Source: Paraburkholderia sp. Tr-20389 (GTDB lineage: Bacteria > Pseudomonadota > Gammaproteobacteria > Burkholderiales > Burkholderiaceae). Taken from it: 64,000 nucleotides of DNA. The stretch is from the NCBI RefSeq assembly GCF_017104565.1, contig NZ_JAAGPD010000005.1, forward strand, positions 186,001 through 250,000, given 5' to 3'. Below, piece after piece: positions 55,038 through 64,000 of this stretch. The position numbers and the translations under genes are program-made. The number at the start of each line of letters is the position of its first letter. The stretch's first letter is position 1. The notes below the pieces were generated by a model that did not search any database, was not told the origin of the DNA, and saw nothing but the letters and a program-made list of their open reading frames with translations.

Positions 55038-55744
55038 AGCTGTTGTCGTTGCACGCGACGCGCATGGCAACGCGCGCTGTCGTGCTGACCGCATTGATGG
55101 CCGGCGCGGTGGCGTATGCGCAGAGCAAGACGCCGCCCGCGTCGGATATGGAAACGCAAACGGCTGTCGCTGACTACAACGCGGGCAACTATACGTCCGC
55201 GCTCGCCGAGTTTCGCAAGGCCGCACAACGCGGCAATCGTCTGGCCGAGTTCAACTACGCGATGATGCTGCTCAACGGCGAAGGCGGTCCGGCGAATGTC
55301 GAAGAAGGCAAGAAGTGGCTGCGCAAGGCCGCCGATGCCAACATGTCGCACGCGCAGTACGTGTACGGCAAGATGTACGACGATGGCGAGTTCGTTGCGC
55401 GCGATCCCGTCGAGGCGCATCAATGGTTTCTGAAGGCTGCGCAGCAAGGTCACATCCAGGCCGAACTGGCGCTGGCGAATCAGTTTCTGGACGGACGCGG
55501 TACCGCGCGCGACAACCAGCAGGCGTTCGTCTGGTACAAGAAAGCGGCTGAGGGCGGCGACATGACCGCGCAGTACGTGACGGGTTCGTTCTACGAGCGT
55601 GGCGGCGATGGCGTGCCGCAGAATCTGAACGTCGCGCGTGCCTATTATGCGGCGGCTGCCGCGCAGGGCGATCCTGCCGCGCGGCTCAAGTATCAGCAGC
55701 TTAGTACGCAGCTGCGCGAATCGCACGAAGCCAAGCCACAATGA
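55034..55744 (+). CDS. exported Sel1-repeat protein
   Basis: 236 aa from the ATG at 55034 with AGGAGG upstream. The signal peptide is ~30 residues (ATRAVVLTALMAGAVAYAQS). About four or five Sel1/TPR-like repeats of ~36 residues follow: ALAEFRKAAQRGNRLAEFNYAMMLLNGEGG, KKWLRKAADANMSHAQYVYGKMYDDG, HQWFLKAAQQGHIQAELALANQFLDGRG and VWYKKAAEGGDMTAQYVTGSFYERGG. Such proteins are periplasmic scaffolds; partner unknown. Confidence 0.9.
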   Translation: MKLLSLHATRMATRAVVLTALMAGAVAYAQSKTPPASDMETQTAVADYNAGNYTSALAEFRKAAQRGNRLAEFNYAMMLLNGEGGPANVEEGKKWLRKAADANMSHAQYVYGKMYDDGEFVARDPVEAHQWFLKAAQQGHIQAELALANQFLDGRGTARDNQQAFVWYKKAAEGGDMTAQYVTGSFYERGGDGVPQNLNVARAYYAAAAAQGDPAARLKYQQLSTQLRESHEAKPQ

Positions 55745-55747
55745 AAA

Positions 55748-55776
55748 AACGGCGCCTGAATTTTCAGGCGCCGTTT
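55748..55776. terminator. bidirectional terminator
   Basis: AACGGCGCCTGAA, TT, TTCAGGCGCCGTT. Between the convergent Sel1 and mrdB genes. Confidence 0.8.
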
Positions 55777-55803
55777 GGTTTTGCCTCTCGCAGCAACGCT
55801 GGA

Positions 55804-56952
55804 TCAACTTTGCATCAGACGCTTCTGTCGCGCGACGCTCATGATGAGGCCGATCGCGAAACCGAGTGTGGTCAGCGCGGTGCCACCGTAACTCATGAAC
55901 GGCAACGGCACGCCCACCACGGGAAGAATCCCGCTCACCATGCCGATGTTCACGAACGCATAAGTAAAGAACGCCATCGTCAGCGAACCGGCGAGTAGTC
56001 GGCCGAATAGCGTCGCGCCGTTTGCCGCTATGTAGAGACCGCGCGCGATCAGCGCCATATACAGCGTCAACAGAACCAGACCGCCGGCCAGTCCGAACTC
56101 TTCGGAGAACACCGCGAAGATGAAGTCGGTGTGCTTCTCGGGAATGAATTCGAGGTGCGCCTGCGTGCCCTTCAACCAGCCCTTGCCGAGCGGGCCGCCC
56201 GAGCCGATCGCGATCACCGCTTGAATGGTGTGGAAGCCTTTGCCCAACGGGTCGGACGTCGGATCGAGCAGCGTACAGATACGATGCTTCTGATAATCGT
56301 GCATCAGCGGCCACTGCACTTCGGGCTGACAGATCTTGTCCTGGAACGTCGCGATCGCGCCGACGGCAATCACGCCCGCTACCAGCACGGGGACGATCAG
56401 CTTGAAGCTCAGTCCCGCGAAATAGATGACGAAGAAGCCTGCCGCGAACACGAGCACGGCGGTGCCGAGGTCGGGTTGTTTCGCGATCAGCCCGACGGGC
56501 ACGGCGAGAATCAGCAGACCGACGATGTAGTCCCACCAGCGAATGTTGCCTTCGCGTCGCTGGTAGTACCACGCGAGCATTAGCGGCGTCGCGATCTTCA
56601 GAATTTCCGATGGCTGGATCACGACACCGACGTTGATCCAGCGCTTGGCGCCTTTGCGTGTGAGGCCGAATAGCGCAACGGCGATCAGTAACGCGACTCC
56701 AAACGTATAAAGCGGGACGGCGAAGCGCATCAATGTTGTGGGCGGGATATTGGCCAGCACCCACATCAACGCGAACGTCAGGATGATGTTGCGCAACTGA
56801 TCTTCGACGCGGCCGGGCACGTCGAGACTCGCGCTATAGAGCGTGACGATGCCGACGCACAGCAACAGAAACACGATTAGTGCGAGTGGGCGGTCGAAGC
56901 CCGCGAACATTTTCTTGAAGCGTTCGAGCCAGGCGCGCTTGTCGATTTGCAT
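55804..56952 (-). CDS. mrdB: rod-shape SEDS glycosyltransferase RodA
   Basis: 382 aa from the ATG at 56952, behind a purine-rich AAGGAG. A longer reading frame upstream overlaps mrdA and is not RodA-like. About ten TM segments; SEDS motifs IQPSEILKIATPLMLAWYY, VAKQPDLGTAVLV-type (IAKQPDLGTAVLVFAAGFFV) with the catalytic Asp region, and EKHTDFIFAVFSEEFGLAG. RodA polymerises lipid II with its partner PBP2 (mrdA just upstream). Last gene of mreB-mreC-mreD-mrdA-mrdB. Confidence 0.97.
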   Translation of the reverse strand: MQIDKRAWLERFKKMFAGFDRPLALIVFLLLCVGIVTLYSASLDVPGRVEDQLRNIILTFALMWVLANIPPTTLMRFAVPLYTFGVALLIAVALFGLTRKGAKRWINVGVVIQPSEILKIATPLMLAWYYQRREGNIRWWDYIVGLLILAVPVGLIAKQPDLGTAVLVFAAGFFVIYFAGLSFKLIVPVLVAGVIAVGAIATFQDKICQPEVQWPLMHDYQKHRICTLLDPTSDPLGKGFHTIQAVIAIGSGGPLGKGWLKGTQAHLEFIPEKHTDFIFAVFSEEFGLAGGLVLLTLYMALIARGLYIAANGATLFGRLLAGSLTMAFFTYAFVNIGMVSGILPVVGVPLPFMSYGGTALTTLGFAIGLIMSVARQKRLMQS

Positions 56953-56962
56953 GCCTTTCTCC

Positions 56963-59365
56963 TTACTCGTCGATGCCGCCGGAAACGGGGCCGCGCGGCG
57001 TGGCCTGCGTTTCCTCGTTGCGCGACGGCGCGGCTGCGACCGGCCGCGATTCGCTGGCCGGACGGGGTTTGCGTGGGGACTTGCGGGTGTCGGAAGCCTT
57101 GACGGGTGCTGCGGCCGTCGCATCGGATGCCGCGGCGGATGTTGCAACCGTGGCTGAAGCGGCGCGCGGCGCTTTCGCCGACTTCGCATTCGAAGCGGGC
57201 CGCGGCGCGCTCGCCGATGCTGCGACAGGCGCCGAAGCGGGCGCGGCTCCGGAGGCTGCACCTGCGGGCGCCGCGCCGGATGCGTCAGATGCAGCTGCCG
57301 CGCGCGGTGCCGATGCGCCCACTGGCTGCGGCAGCGGCGTGAAGCCCGCCGCAACGGAAATGGGCTGAATGTCACCATTGGGCGTTGCCGGCGCGCTGCC
57401 GATGACGGGCGCCGAGGTTTCCTCCGTCGCCGACGCAGCCGCCGTGACAGCCGCCGCTTCGACACCCGGCTTCGCTTTGTCGACGAGGTAGTAGTCGAGC
57501 ACGCGCCGCGCGATCGGACCGGCCGCCTGCGCACCCCAGCCGCCGTTTTCGACGATCAGCGCGATCGCGATCTTCGGATTGTCCGCCGGCGCGAACGCGA
57601 TGAAGAGCGCGTGGTCGCGCAGATGTTCGGCCAGCGCGTGACCGTGGTACTTCGCGCCTTGCAGCGAAAACACCTGCGCCGTACCCGTCTTGCCGGCCGA
57701 CAGATACGCGGCGTTGCGAAACACCTGGTACGCCGTGCCCGACGGATTCATCGTGACGTTTTCCATGCCGCGCTTCACGACATCGATGTCGGACTGCTTC
57801 ACGTCGACACGGCCATCGTCCTTCGGTACCGTGGCGCGCAGTGCGCGCGTGATCGGGTTCTCGATTTCCTTCACGAGGTGCGGCTTCATCAGCACGCCGT
57901 TGTTCGCGAGCGTGGCCGTTGCGTGCGCGAGCTGAAGAATGGTGTACGAGTTGTAGCCCTGGCCGATGCCGAGGCTGATCGTCTCGCCTTCGTACCACTT
58001 CTGCTGCTCGGGCTTGCGATACGCCTTGCGTTTCCAATCAGTGGACGGCAGGATGCCGCGCGCTTCGCCGGCGATATCGATGCCCGTGATCTGACCGAAA
58101 CCCCACGGCTTCATGAAGTTCGCGATCGCATTCACGCCGAGATCGTGCGCGAGCATGTAGAAGTACGTGTCGTTCGACACCATGATCGCGCGGTTCATGT
58201 CGACCCAGCCCTGACCCTGCGGCACGTCGTTGCGGAACGTGTGGCCGCCGAACGTGTACGAGCCCGGATCCTGGAAACCCCATTGCGGTGTGCGCTTGTG
58301 CAGCGTCAGCGCGGCGAGCGCCATGAACGGCTTGTACGTCGAGCCGGGCGGATACGTGCCATGCAGCGGACGGTTGAGCAGCGGGTGATCGGGCGAGTTG
58401 TTCAAGTCGTCCCACGTCTGCTGGTCGATGCCGTCGACGAACGAATTCGGATCGAAGCTCGGCGCGGAGACGAACGCGAGCACATCGCCTGTCGACGGCT
58501 CGATGGCGACGAGTGCGCCGCGACGGCCCGCGAATGCCTGCTCGGCGACCTGCTGCAAGCCGATATCGATCGACAACACGAGGTTGTTGCCCGGCGTCGC
58601 CTGCGTGCGCGACAGCGTGCGCACGGGCCGGCCGCCCGCCGTCACTTCGACTTCCTCGAAACCCGTCAGCCCGTGCAGCTCCGTCTCGTAGCTCTGCTCG
58701 ACGCCGATCTTGCCGATGTAGTCGGTGCCCTTGTAGTTGTTTGCGTCGAGGCGCGGATCGTAGTGCTCGGGATCGCTGTCGTTCTGGTCGCTTGCGTCGT
58801 CGATGCGGTCCTGATCTCGCTGCGAAATCCGGCCGATATAGCCGATCACGTGCGCGGCCGTCGGACCGAGCGGATATTGGCGGAACAGGCGCGCGCGTAC
58901 TTCGACGCCTGGAAAGCGGAAACGCTGCGCGGTGAAGCGCGCGACTTCGTCGTCGGTGAGACGCGTGCGGATCGGCAGGCTCTCGAAGTTCTTCGAGTCT
59001 TCCTGCAGCTTGCGGAAGCGGCGGCGATCGCGTGCGTCGACGCTGATGACGGTCGCGAGATTGTCGATCACGTTGTCGAGCGTGTCGTTCAGCTTCGACG
59101 GCGTGATTTCGAGCGTGTACGCCGAATAGTTCTTGGCGAGCACGACGCCGTTGCGGTCCGTGATGATGCCGCGGTTCGGTACGATCGGCGCGACCGAGAT
59201 ACGGTTCTCGTTCGCTTGCAGCGAATATTTGCTGTAGTGCCAGACCTGCAGGAACAGGAAGCGGAATGCGATCAGCCCGAAGCAGACGAACACGAACAGC
59301 CCCGCCGCCGCGACGCGCAGGCGGAATTTCGTGAGCTGCTGCTGGGTGTCCTTGAATTCGGTCAT
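56963..59365 (-). CDS. mrdA: penicillin-binding protein 2 (transpeptidase)
   Basis: 800 aa, against ~630 in E. coli. One N-terminal TM (~18-40), the pedestal domain (~60-250) and the transpeptidase domain with the Ser in GSTYKPFMAL (SxxK), VSNDTYFY (SxN) and KTGTAQVF (KTG). Residues ~640 to 800 are a Pro/Ala/Ser-rich extension with basic patches near the end (TRKSPRKPRPASESRP). The tail is periplasmic and its role is unknown. It crosslinks peptidoglycan during elongation together with RodA. Confidence 0.96.
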   Translation of the reverse strand: MTEFKDTQQQLTKFRLRVAAAGLFVFVCFGLIAFRFLFLQVWHYSKYSLQANENRISVAPIVPNRGIITDRNGVVLAKNYSAYTLEITPSKLNDTLDNVIDNLATVISVDARDRRRFRKLQEDSKNFESLPIRTRLTDDEVARFTAQRFRFPGVEVRARLFRQYPLGPTAAHVIGYIGRISQRDQDRIDDASDQNDSDPEHYDPRLDANNYKGTDYIGKIGVEQSYETELHGLTGFEEVEVTAGGRPVRTLSRTQATPGNNLVLSIDIGLQQVAEQAFAGRRGALVAIEPSTGDVLAFVSAPSFDPNSFVDGIDQQTWDDLNNSPDHPLLNRPLHGTYPPGSTYKPFMALAALTLHKRTPQWGFQDPGSYTFGGHTFRNDVPQGQGWVDMNRAIMVSNDTYFYMLAHDLGVNAIANFMKPWGFGQITGIDIAGEARGILPSTDWKRKAYRKPEQQKWYEGETISLGIGQGYNSYTILQLAHATATLANNGVLMKPHLVKEIENPITRALRATVPKDDGRVDVKQSDIDVVKRGMENVTMNPSGTAYQVFRNAAYLSAGKTGTAQVFSLQGAKYHGHALAEHLRDHALFIAFAPADNPKIAIALIVENGGWGAQAAGPIARRVLDYYLVDKAKPGVEAAAVTAAASATEETSAPVIGSAPATPNGDIQPISVAAGFTPLPQPVGASAPRAAAASDASGAAPAGAASGAAPASAPVAASASAPRPASNAKSAKAPRAASATVATSAAASDATAAAPVKASDTRKSPRKPRPASESRPVAAAPSRNEETQATPRGPVSGGIDE

Positions 59366-59534
59366 GCGGTTGGGCAGGAACTGCCGGTTATGCGGTTTGA
59401 TTCAATTCGGCGGATATGCGCCGTCGCGCTGCCGGGCTTTGCGCTGCATCGCCCGGTCGTGCAGTGCGTTGCGCCGTCGAACGCTCGTGATGGCCGCGAA
59501 ACGATGGCGAGTTCATGAGCGGGCGGCGCGGCTG

Positions 59535-60047
59535 TCAGATGGGCCGCGTATCGTCCGGATCGGCCGGACGGCGCTGCGGCATCAAAAGCAGAATGCTCGC
59601 GATTGGCCACAACGCAGCTTCGACGAAACCGTCGATCAGATAACCCCAGCCCGGAAACGATGCGCCCGTCAGCAGGCGGATCACGAACGGCACGAGTTGC
59701 GCGACGACGAGCAACGGCATCACGGCGAAAACCTGTACGCCGATCGACATCCACAGCACGCGGCGGTGAATCGTGATCGCGCCGTACGAGAGCAGCGTGT
59801 AAGCGAGCGCATGCTCGCCGAGCAAGCTGGCGTTGTGCACGTCCATCAACAGGCCGAGCGTGAACGCGATACCCATTCCGACCTTGCGCGGCTGATGCAC
59901 GTTCCAGAACAGCAGCACGAGCGCGACGAAATCAGGCACGCCGATCAGACGGCCCCACGGCATCATGTTCAGCAGGAATGCGGCGGCCAGACTGAACGCA
60001 ATGAAGTACGGATTGACTGGCTGCAGGATGTACTGCGGGCGATTCAT
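59535..60047 (-). CDS. mreD: rod-shape-determining protein MreD
   Basis: 170 aa, about five TM segments. Inner-membrane scaffold of the elongasome. It begins MNRPQYILQPVNPYFIAFSLAAAFLLN and shows DFVALVLLFWNVHQPRKVGMGIAFTLGLLMDVH, the conserved MreD core. It overlaps mreC by 4 bases and precedes mrdA by 169. Confidence 0.95.
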   Translation of the reverse strand: MNRPQYILQPVNPYFIAFSLAAAFLLNMMPWGRLIGVPDFVALVLLFWNVHQPRKVGMGIAFTLGLLMDVHNASLLGEHALAYTLLSYGAITIHRRVLWMSIGVQVFAVMPLLVVAQLVPFVIRLLTGASFPGWGYLIDGFVEAALWPIASILLLMPQRRPADPDDTRPI

Positions 60048-61144
60048 TGCTTGGCCCCCTGGCTGCCTTGTGCCTTCGCGCCCTTTTCAGCGGCCGGCTT
60101 CTTTTCGGTCGATGCCTTGCCAGCAGGCCTGGCAGTCGACGCGGGCTTCGGCGCGGCAGCCGCAGGTGCCGGCGCCGATGCCGCTGTCACCGTCGAAGCG
60201 GGTTGCGCGGGCTTTGCGTCCTTGCCCTTGTCCGGGGTCTTCGCGTTCTTCTTTTTCGCTTCTTTCGCGGCCGTGGCCGGATCGGGTTCGTCGGCGGGAC
60301 GAGGCGGCACGTTGTGCTCGTAGTGTAGGACAAGCAGGTCGCGAGCGCCGCGCACGGGAGCGATAGGCTGGCAAACGACGCGCGCGAACGCGGTATCCGC
60401 CTGCTTGTCGACACGCACTACCTTGGCGACGGGCAGGCCCGGCGGATACACGCCGTCGAGTCCGCTCGTCACGAGTTCGTCGCCCGCGAGCACATCCGCA
60501 CTGATCGGCACGAAACGCAGGTCGAGCGCGTCACCCTTCGGCGTGCCGTAAATCACGCTGCGCAGACCCGTACGGACGATCTGCACGGGCACGGCCTGAT
60601 CCTTGTCGGTGAGCAGCGTCACTTCCGACTGCAGCGGGAACACGCGCGTCACCTGGCCGATCACGCCGTCTTCATTGACGACGGGCGAACCGTCCTTGAT
60701 GCCCTGCTGCGAGCCACGGCCGATCACGACCTTTTGCGTGAACGGATCGCGCGTGTCGTACTGGATTTCGGCCGGGATCGATTGCGTCGTCATCCGTTGC
60801 GAGAGCTGCAGCAAGTTGCGCAGATGCTTGTTCTCGGCGTCGAGCTGCGCGGCCTCGTTGGCCTGCTGCGACAACTGAAGATTGCGTGCGCGCAGCTTGT
60901 CGTTCTCACCGCGCAGCGTGGCGCTGGTGACGGCGAGATCGGCGGCGCCCATGAAGATGTCGCGCGGCACGAGCGCCGCGCGCTGCAACGGATACAGCCC
61001 CGCGCCGAGCACGCCGCGAACGATTTCGAGCGTCCGGAAGCGGGCGTCTGAAATAAGCAGGGCGAGCGCTACCAGCACGAAGAAAATCAGTCGTGCGAGT
61101 GCCGAGGGGCCTTGCTTGAATAGGGGCGGCGGACTGTATTCCAT
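60044..61144 (-). CDS. mreC: rod-shape-determining protein MreC
   Basis: 366 aa from the ATG at 61144 (MEYSPPPLFKQGPSALARL). One TM at ~18-36, a coiled coil at ~65-110 (LRGENDKLRARNLQLSQQANEAAQLDAENKHLRNLL) and the two-barrel periplasmic domain ~115-275. The last ~90 residues are Ala/Pro/Lys-rich, an extension beyond the ~275 aa core like that of PBP2 and TopB here. MreC links MreB with MreD, RodA and PBP2. Confidence 0.95.
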   Translation of the reverse strand: MEYSPPPLFKQGPSALARLIFFVLVALALLISDARFRTLEIVRGVLGAGLYPLQRAALVPRDIFMGAADLAVTSATLRGENDKLRARNLQLSQQANEAAQLDAENKHLRNLLQLSQRMTTQSIPAEIQYDTRDPFTQKVVIGRGSQQGIKDGSPVVNEDGVIGQVTRVFPLQSEVTLLTDKDQAVPVQIVRTGLRSVIYGTPKGDALDLRFVPISADVLAGDELVTSGLDGVYPPGLPVAKVVRVDKQADTAFARVVCQPIAPVRGARDLLVLHYEHNVPPRPADEPDPATAAKEAKKKNAKTPDKGKDAKPAQPASTVTAASAPAPAAAAPKPASTARPAGKASTEKKPAAEKGAKAQGSQGAKQ

Positions 61145-61215
61145 GGTCGCCGGGAGCGTGAGCGAGTGGGTGAAACGGCGGCGCGCTAGGCGCGCGCGCA
61201 ATGCACGAAGCGCAC

Positions 61216-61238
61216 AAAGGCTGGCAAAGCCAGCCTTT
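61216..61238. other. hairpin between mreB and mreC
   Basis: AAAGGCTGG, CAAAG, CCAGCCTTT inside a longer imperfect stem (ATGCAC...GTGCGCAT). It lies in the 127-base mreC-mreB gap. No T run; may modulate mRNA processing between mreB and mreC, whose protein levels differ. Confidence 0.4.
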
Positions 61239-61271
61239 CAGTGCGCATTGCAGACATGGAGACTGGCAACC

Positions 61272-62387
<1,116 letters not shown>

Positions 62388-62548
62388 TCATGTCCGGCCA
62401 GTTACGGGGCCGAGGGAAGCATGAAACTGCGGGGGAACGTACCGGAGGCTATAGCAAGGCAGCCGAGCTGTCGTTCAGCGATCTCTGAATTTGACAGAAA
62501 GGCCTTGGTAAGTCGGTCCGGGTTTGGGTCGAACGCGTAATGATACCT

Positions 62549-62554
62549 TATAAT
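62549..62554 (+). promoter_or_regulatory. consensus -10 TATAAT upstream of gatC
   Basis: A perfect TATAAT in an unusually AT-rich run (62540-62575) facing gatC. The -35 is poor (GGGTCG or nearby). The 62316-62694 gap contains no gene. Confidence 0.4.
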
Positions 62555-62694
62555 TTTGCTTGATTTAAAGGAAACGAATGGCACTTTTTGCCATCGCCGG
62601 CCCCAATTTCGAGGGCCAGCTCCAATGACCTAACCTGCTGTCGCAGCATCGTTTTTTCATAGCTGCGGCAGAGCGCCACTTTTCCGGTGACTGC

Positions 62695-62994
62695 ATGGCC
62701 CTGACTCTGACCGATGTGAAACGCATCGCCCATCTCGCACGGCTCGAACTGCCCGATGCCGACGCCGAGCACACGCTCACCCAGCTCAACGACTTTTTTG
62801 GCCTCGTCGAACAGATGCAGGCAGTCGATACGACAGGCATCGCGCCGCTCGCGCACCCGATCGAGCAGATCGAAGACGTCGCCTTGCGTCTGCGCAACGA
62901 CGCCGTCACTGAAAACGTGAATCGCGACGACTATCAGCGCCCGGCGCCGGCCGTGCAGGACGGCCTGTATCTGGTGCCGAAGGTCATCGAATAA
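62695..62994 (+). CDS. gatC: Glu-tRNA(Gln)/Asp-tRNA(Asn) amidotransferase subunit C
   Basis: 99 aa. The small chaperone-like belt subunit of GatCAB. It begins [25 protein letters not shown] and contains [25 protein letters not shown] and [34 protein letters not shown], the conserved GatC ending. Followed by gatA. Confidence 0.97.
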   Translation: MALTLTDVKRIAHLARLELPDADAEHTLTQLNDFFGLVEQMQAVDTTGIAPLAHPIEQIEDVALRLRNDAVTENVNRDDYQRPAPAVQDGLYLVPKVIE

Positions 62995-63147
62995 GCGTCG
63001 TGACGTCGTGATTAAGCACAGGGTTGTGTGTCATGCGTGCGAATACGCGCGCAACATGGCCCGCTCCTTTCGGCCCGGCGTGCCGGCGGGCGGCCGGATG
63101 CCCAAACGGCGGCGCACTGCGCCGTCGCGCTTTCCAGGAAAAACGCA

Positions 63148-64000
63148 ATGCATGAAAAAAGCTTGACCGAACTGCGCGCCGCGCTCGACGCGAAGCAATG
63201 CTCCGCAGTCGAACTGGCGCAGACGTATCTGAAGCGGATCGAAGACCACAAGGCGCTGAACGCGTTCGTTCACGTCGACGCGCAGCAGACGCTCGCGCAG
63301 GCGCAAGCCGCCGACGCGCTGATCGCAGCCGGCAATGCCGGCCCGCTGACGGGCCTGCCCATTGCGCATAAGGACGTGTTCGTCACGCGCAACTGGCGTT
63401 CCACGGCCGGCTCGAAGATGCTCGAAAACTACACGAGCCCGTTCGATGCCACCGTCGTCGACCGTCTCGCGCAGGCGGGCATGGTGTGCGTCGGCAAGAC
63501 CAATATGGACGAGTTCGCGATGGGCTCGTCGAACGAAAATTCGTATTTCGGCCCCGTGCAGAACCCTTGGGACCGCAAGGCGGTGCCTGGCGGCTCGTCG
63601 GGCGGTTCGGCGGCGGCTGTCGCCGCGCGTCTCGCGCCCGCCGCGACGGGCACGGACACGGGCGGCTCGATCCGTCAGCCCGCGTCGTTCTCGGGCATTA
63701 CGGGCATCAAGCCGACGTACGGCCGCGTGTCGCGCTACGGAATGATCGCGTTCGCATCGTCGCTCGATCAGGGCGGCCCGATGGCTCAGACGGCGGCCGA
63801 CTGCGCGCTGCTGCTCAACGCAATGGGCGGCTTCGACGAGCGCGATTCGACGAGCCTCACGCACGATCACGAAGACTACACGCGCTACCTTGGCCAGAAC
63901 TGGACGGGCGCGGGCAACGCGGGCGACAAGCCGCTTGCGGGCCTGCGTATCGGCTTGCCGAAGGAATACTTCGGCGCGGGTCTCGCCGACGACGTGCGCG
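63148..64000 (+). CDS. gatA: Glu-tRNA(Gln)/Asp-tRNA(Asn) amidotransferase subunit A (cut by window end)
   Basis: About 284 residues visible from the ATG at 63148; the full protein is usually ~490. The amidase-signature catalytic set is intact: Lys75 in [10 protein letters not shown], Ser150 in [11 protein letters not shown] and Ser174 in [12 protein letters not shown]. It begins [20 protein letters not shown]. GatA releases ammonia from glutamine for the GatB transamidation of Glu-tRNA(Gln). It starts 153 bases after gatC. Confidence 0.97.
   Translation, partial: MHEKSLTELRAALDAKQCSAVELAQTYLKRIEDHKALNAFVHVDAQQTLAQAQAADALIAAGNAGPLTGLPIAHKDVFVTRNWRSTAGSKMLENYTSPFDATVVDRLAQAGMVCVGKTNMDEFAMGSSNENSYFGPVQNPWDRKAVPGGSSGGSAAAVAARLAPAATGTDTGGSIRQPASFSGITGIKPTYGRVSRYGMIAFASSLDQGGPMAQTAADCALLLNAMGGFDERDSTSLTHDHEDYTRYLGQNWTGAGNAGDKPLAGLRIGLPKEYFGAGLADDVR

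Noticed and set aside
55804-57534. A 576-residue version of RodA
   Set aside because: The extra N-terminal part overlaps the PBP2 tail out of frame and is low-complexity; the RodA start with a good ribosome-binding site is at 56952.

Overview
This window is the chromosome-replication-origin neighbourhood of a GC-rich betaproteobacterium, almost certainly Burkholderiaceae and most like Paraburkholderia/Caballeronia. The basis is the order mnmE-yidC-yidD-rnpA-rpmH on the minus strand diverging from dnaA-dnaN-gyrB on the plus strand with no recF between dnaN and gyrB, a DUF4148 secreted protein, the DUF4390-ntrY-ntrX block after rsmB, and the protein-level character of the housekeeping genes. 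The genus is inferred, not shown.

Layout. 0-2 kb: a small hypothetical gene and a P4-type tyrosine recombinase next to the 3' end of mnmE, a known island-insertion site. The recombinase has lost its key catalytic residues and is surrounded by four copies of CTGTGTACCNAAA. 1.9-6.9 kb (minus): tRNA modification (mnmE), membrane insertion (yidC, yidD), RNase P protein (rnpA) and ribosomal protein L34 (rpmH), with a small HTH regulator between mnmE and yidC. 6.9-12.7 kb (plus): putative oriC with DnaA boxes, then dnaA, dnaN, gyrB. 12.9-15.2 kb: a decayed patch with a helicase remnant, a 5'-truncated ATP-grasp ligase and an MFS transporter.

15.2-24 kb: a compact ethanolamine-catabolism locus without microcompartment genes: permease (eat), AdoCbl-dependent ammonia-lyase (eutBC), a DUF779 protein, an aldehyde dehydrogenase and an EutR-type AraC regulator. 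Divergent sigma-54-like promoters lie between the last two. A second cluster of DnaA boxes sits at 23.86-24.06 kb. 24-29 kb: a zinc-ribbon protein, RNA helicase dbpA, a methionine/glutamine aminotransferase with an omega-amidase-like nitrilase, and an orphan amino-acid-binding protein.

29-32 kb: an ECF sigma factor flanked by two membrane anti-sigma-like proteins and followed by a secreted DUF4148 protein. Three matching promoter-like elements suggest an autoregulated local regulon. Then tRNA-Lys. 32-41 kb: thioesterase, patatin lipase, 2-hydroxyacid dehydrogenase, GTP-dependent PEP carboxykinase, LysR regulator and a long-tailed topoisomerase III. 41-48 kb: thioredoxin-like protein, dprA, def, fmt, LysE exporter, htpX, rsmB. 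48-52 kb: a DUF4390 protein, an NtrY-like kinase with an unusually short NtrX-like regulator, and tRNA-Phe.

52-55.8 kb: queuosine-precursor genes queC-queE-queD, an HpcH/HpaI aldolase and a Sel1-repeat protein. 55.8-62.3 kb (minus): the rod-shape operon mreB-mreC-mreD-mrdA-mrdB. 62.7 kb to the end: gatC and the 5' part of gatA, which is cut by the window edge.
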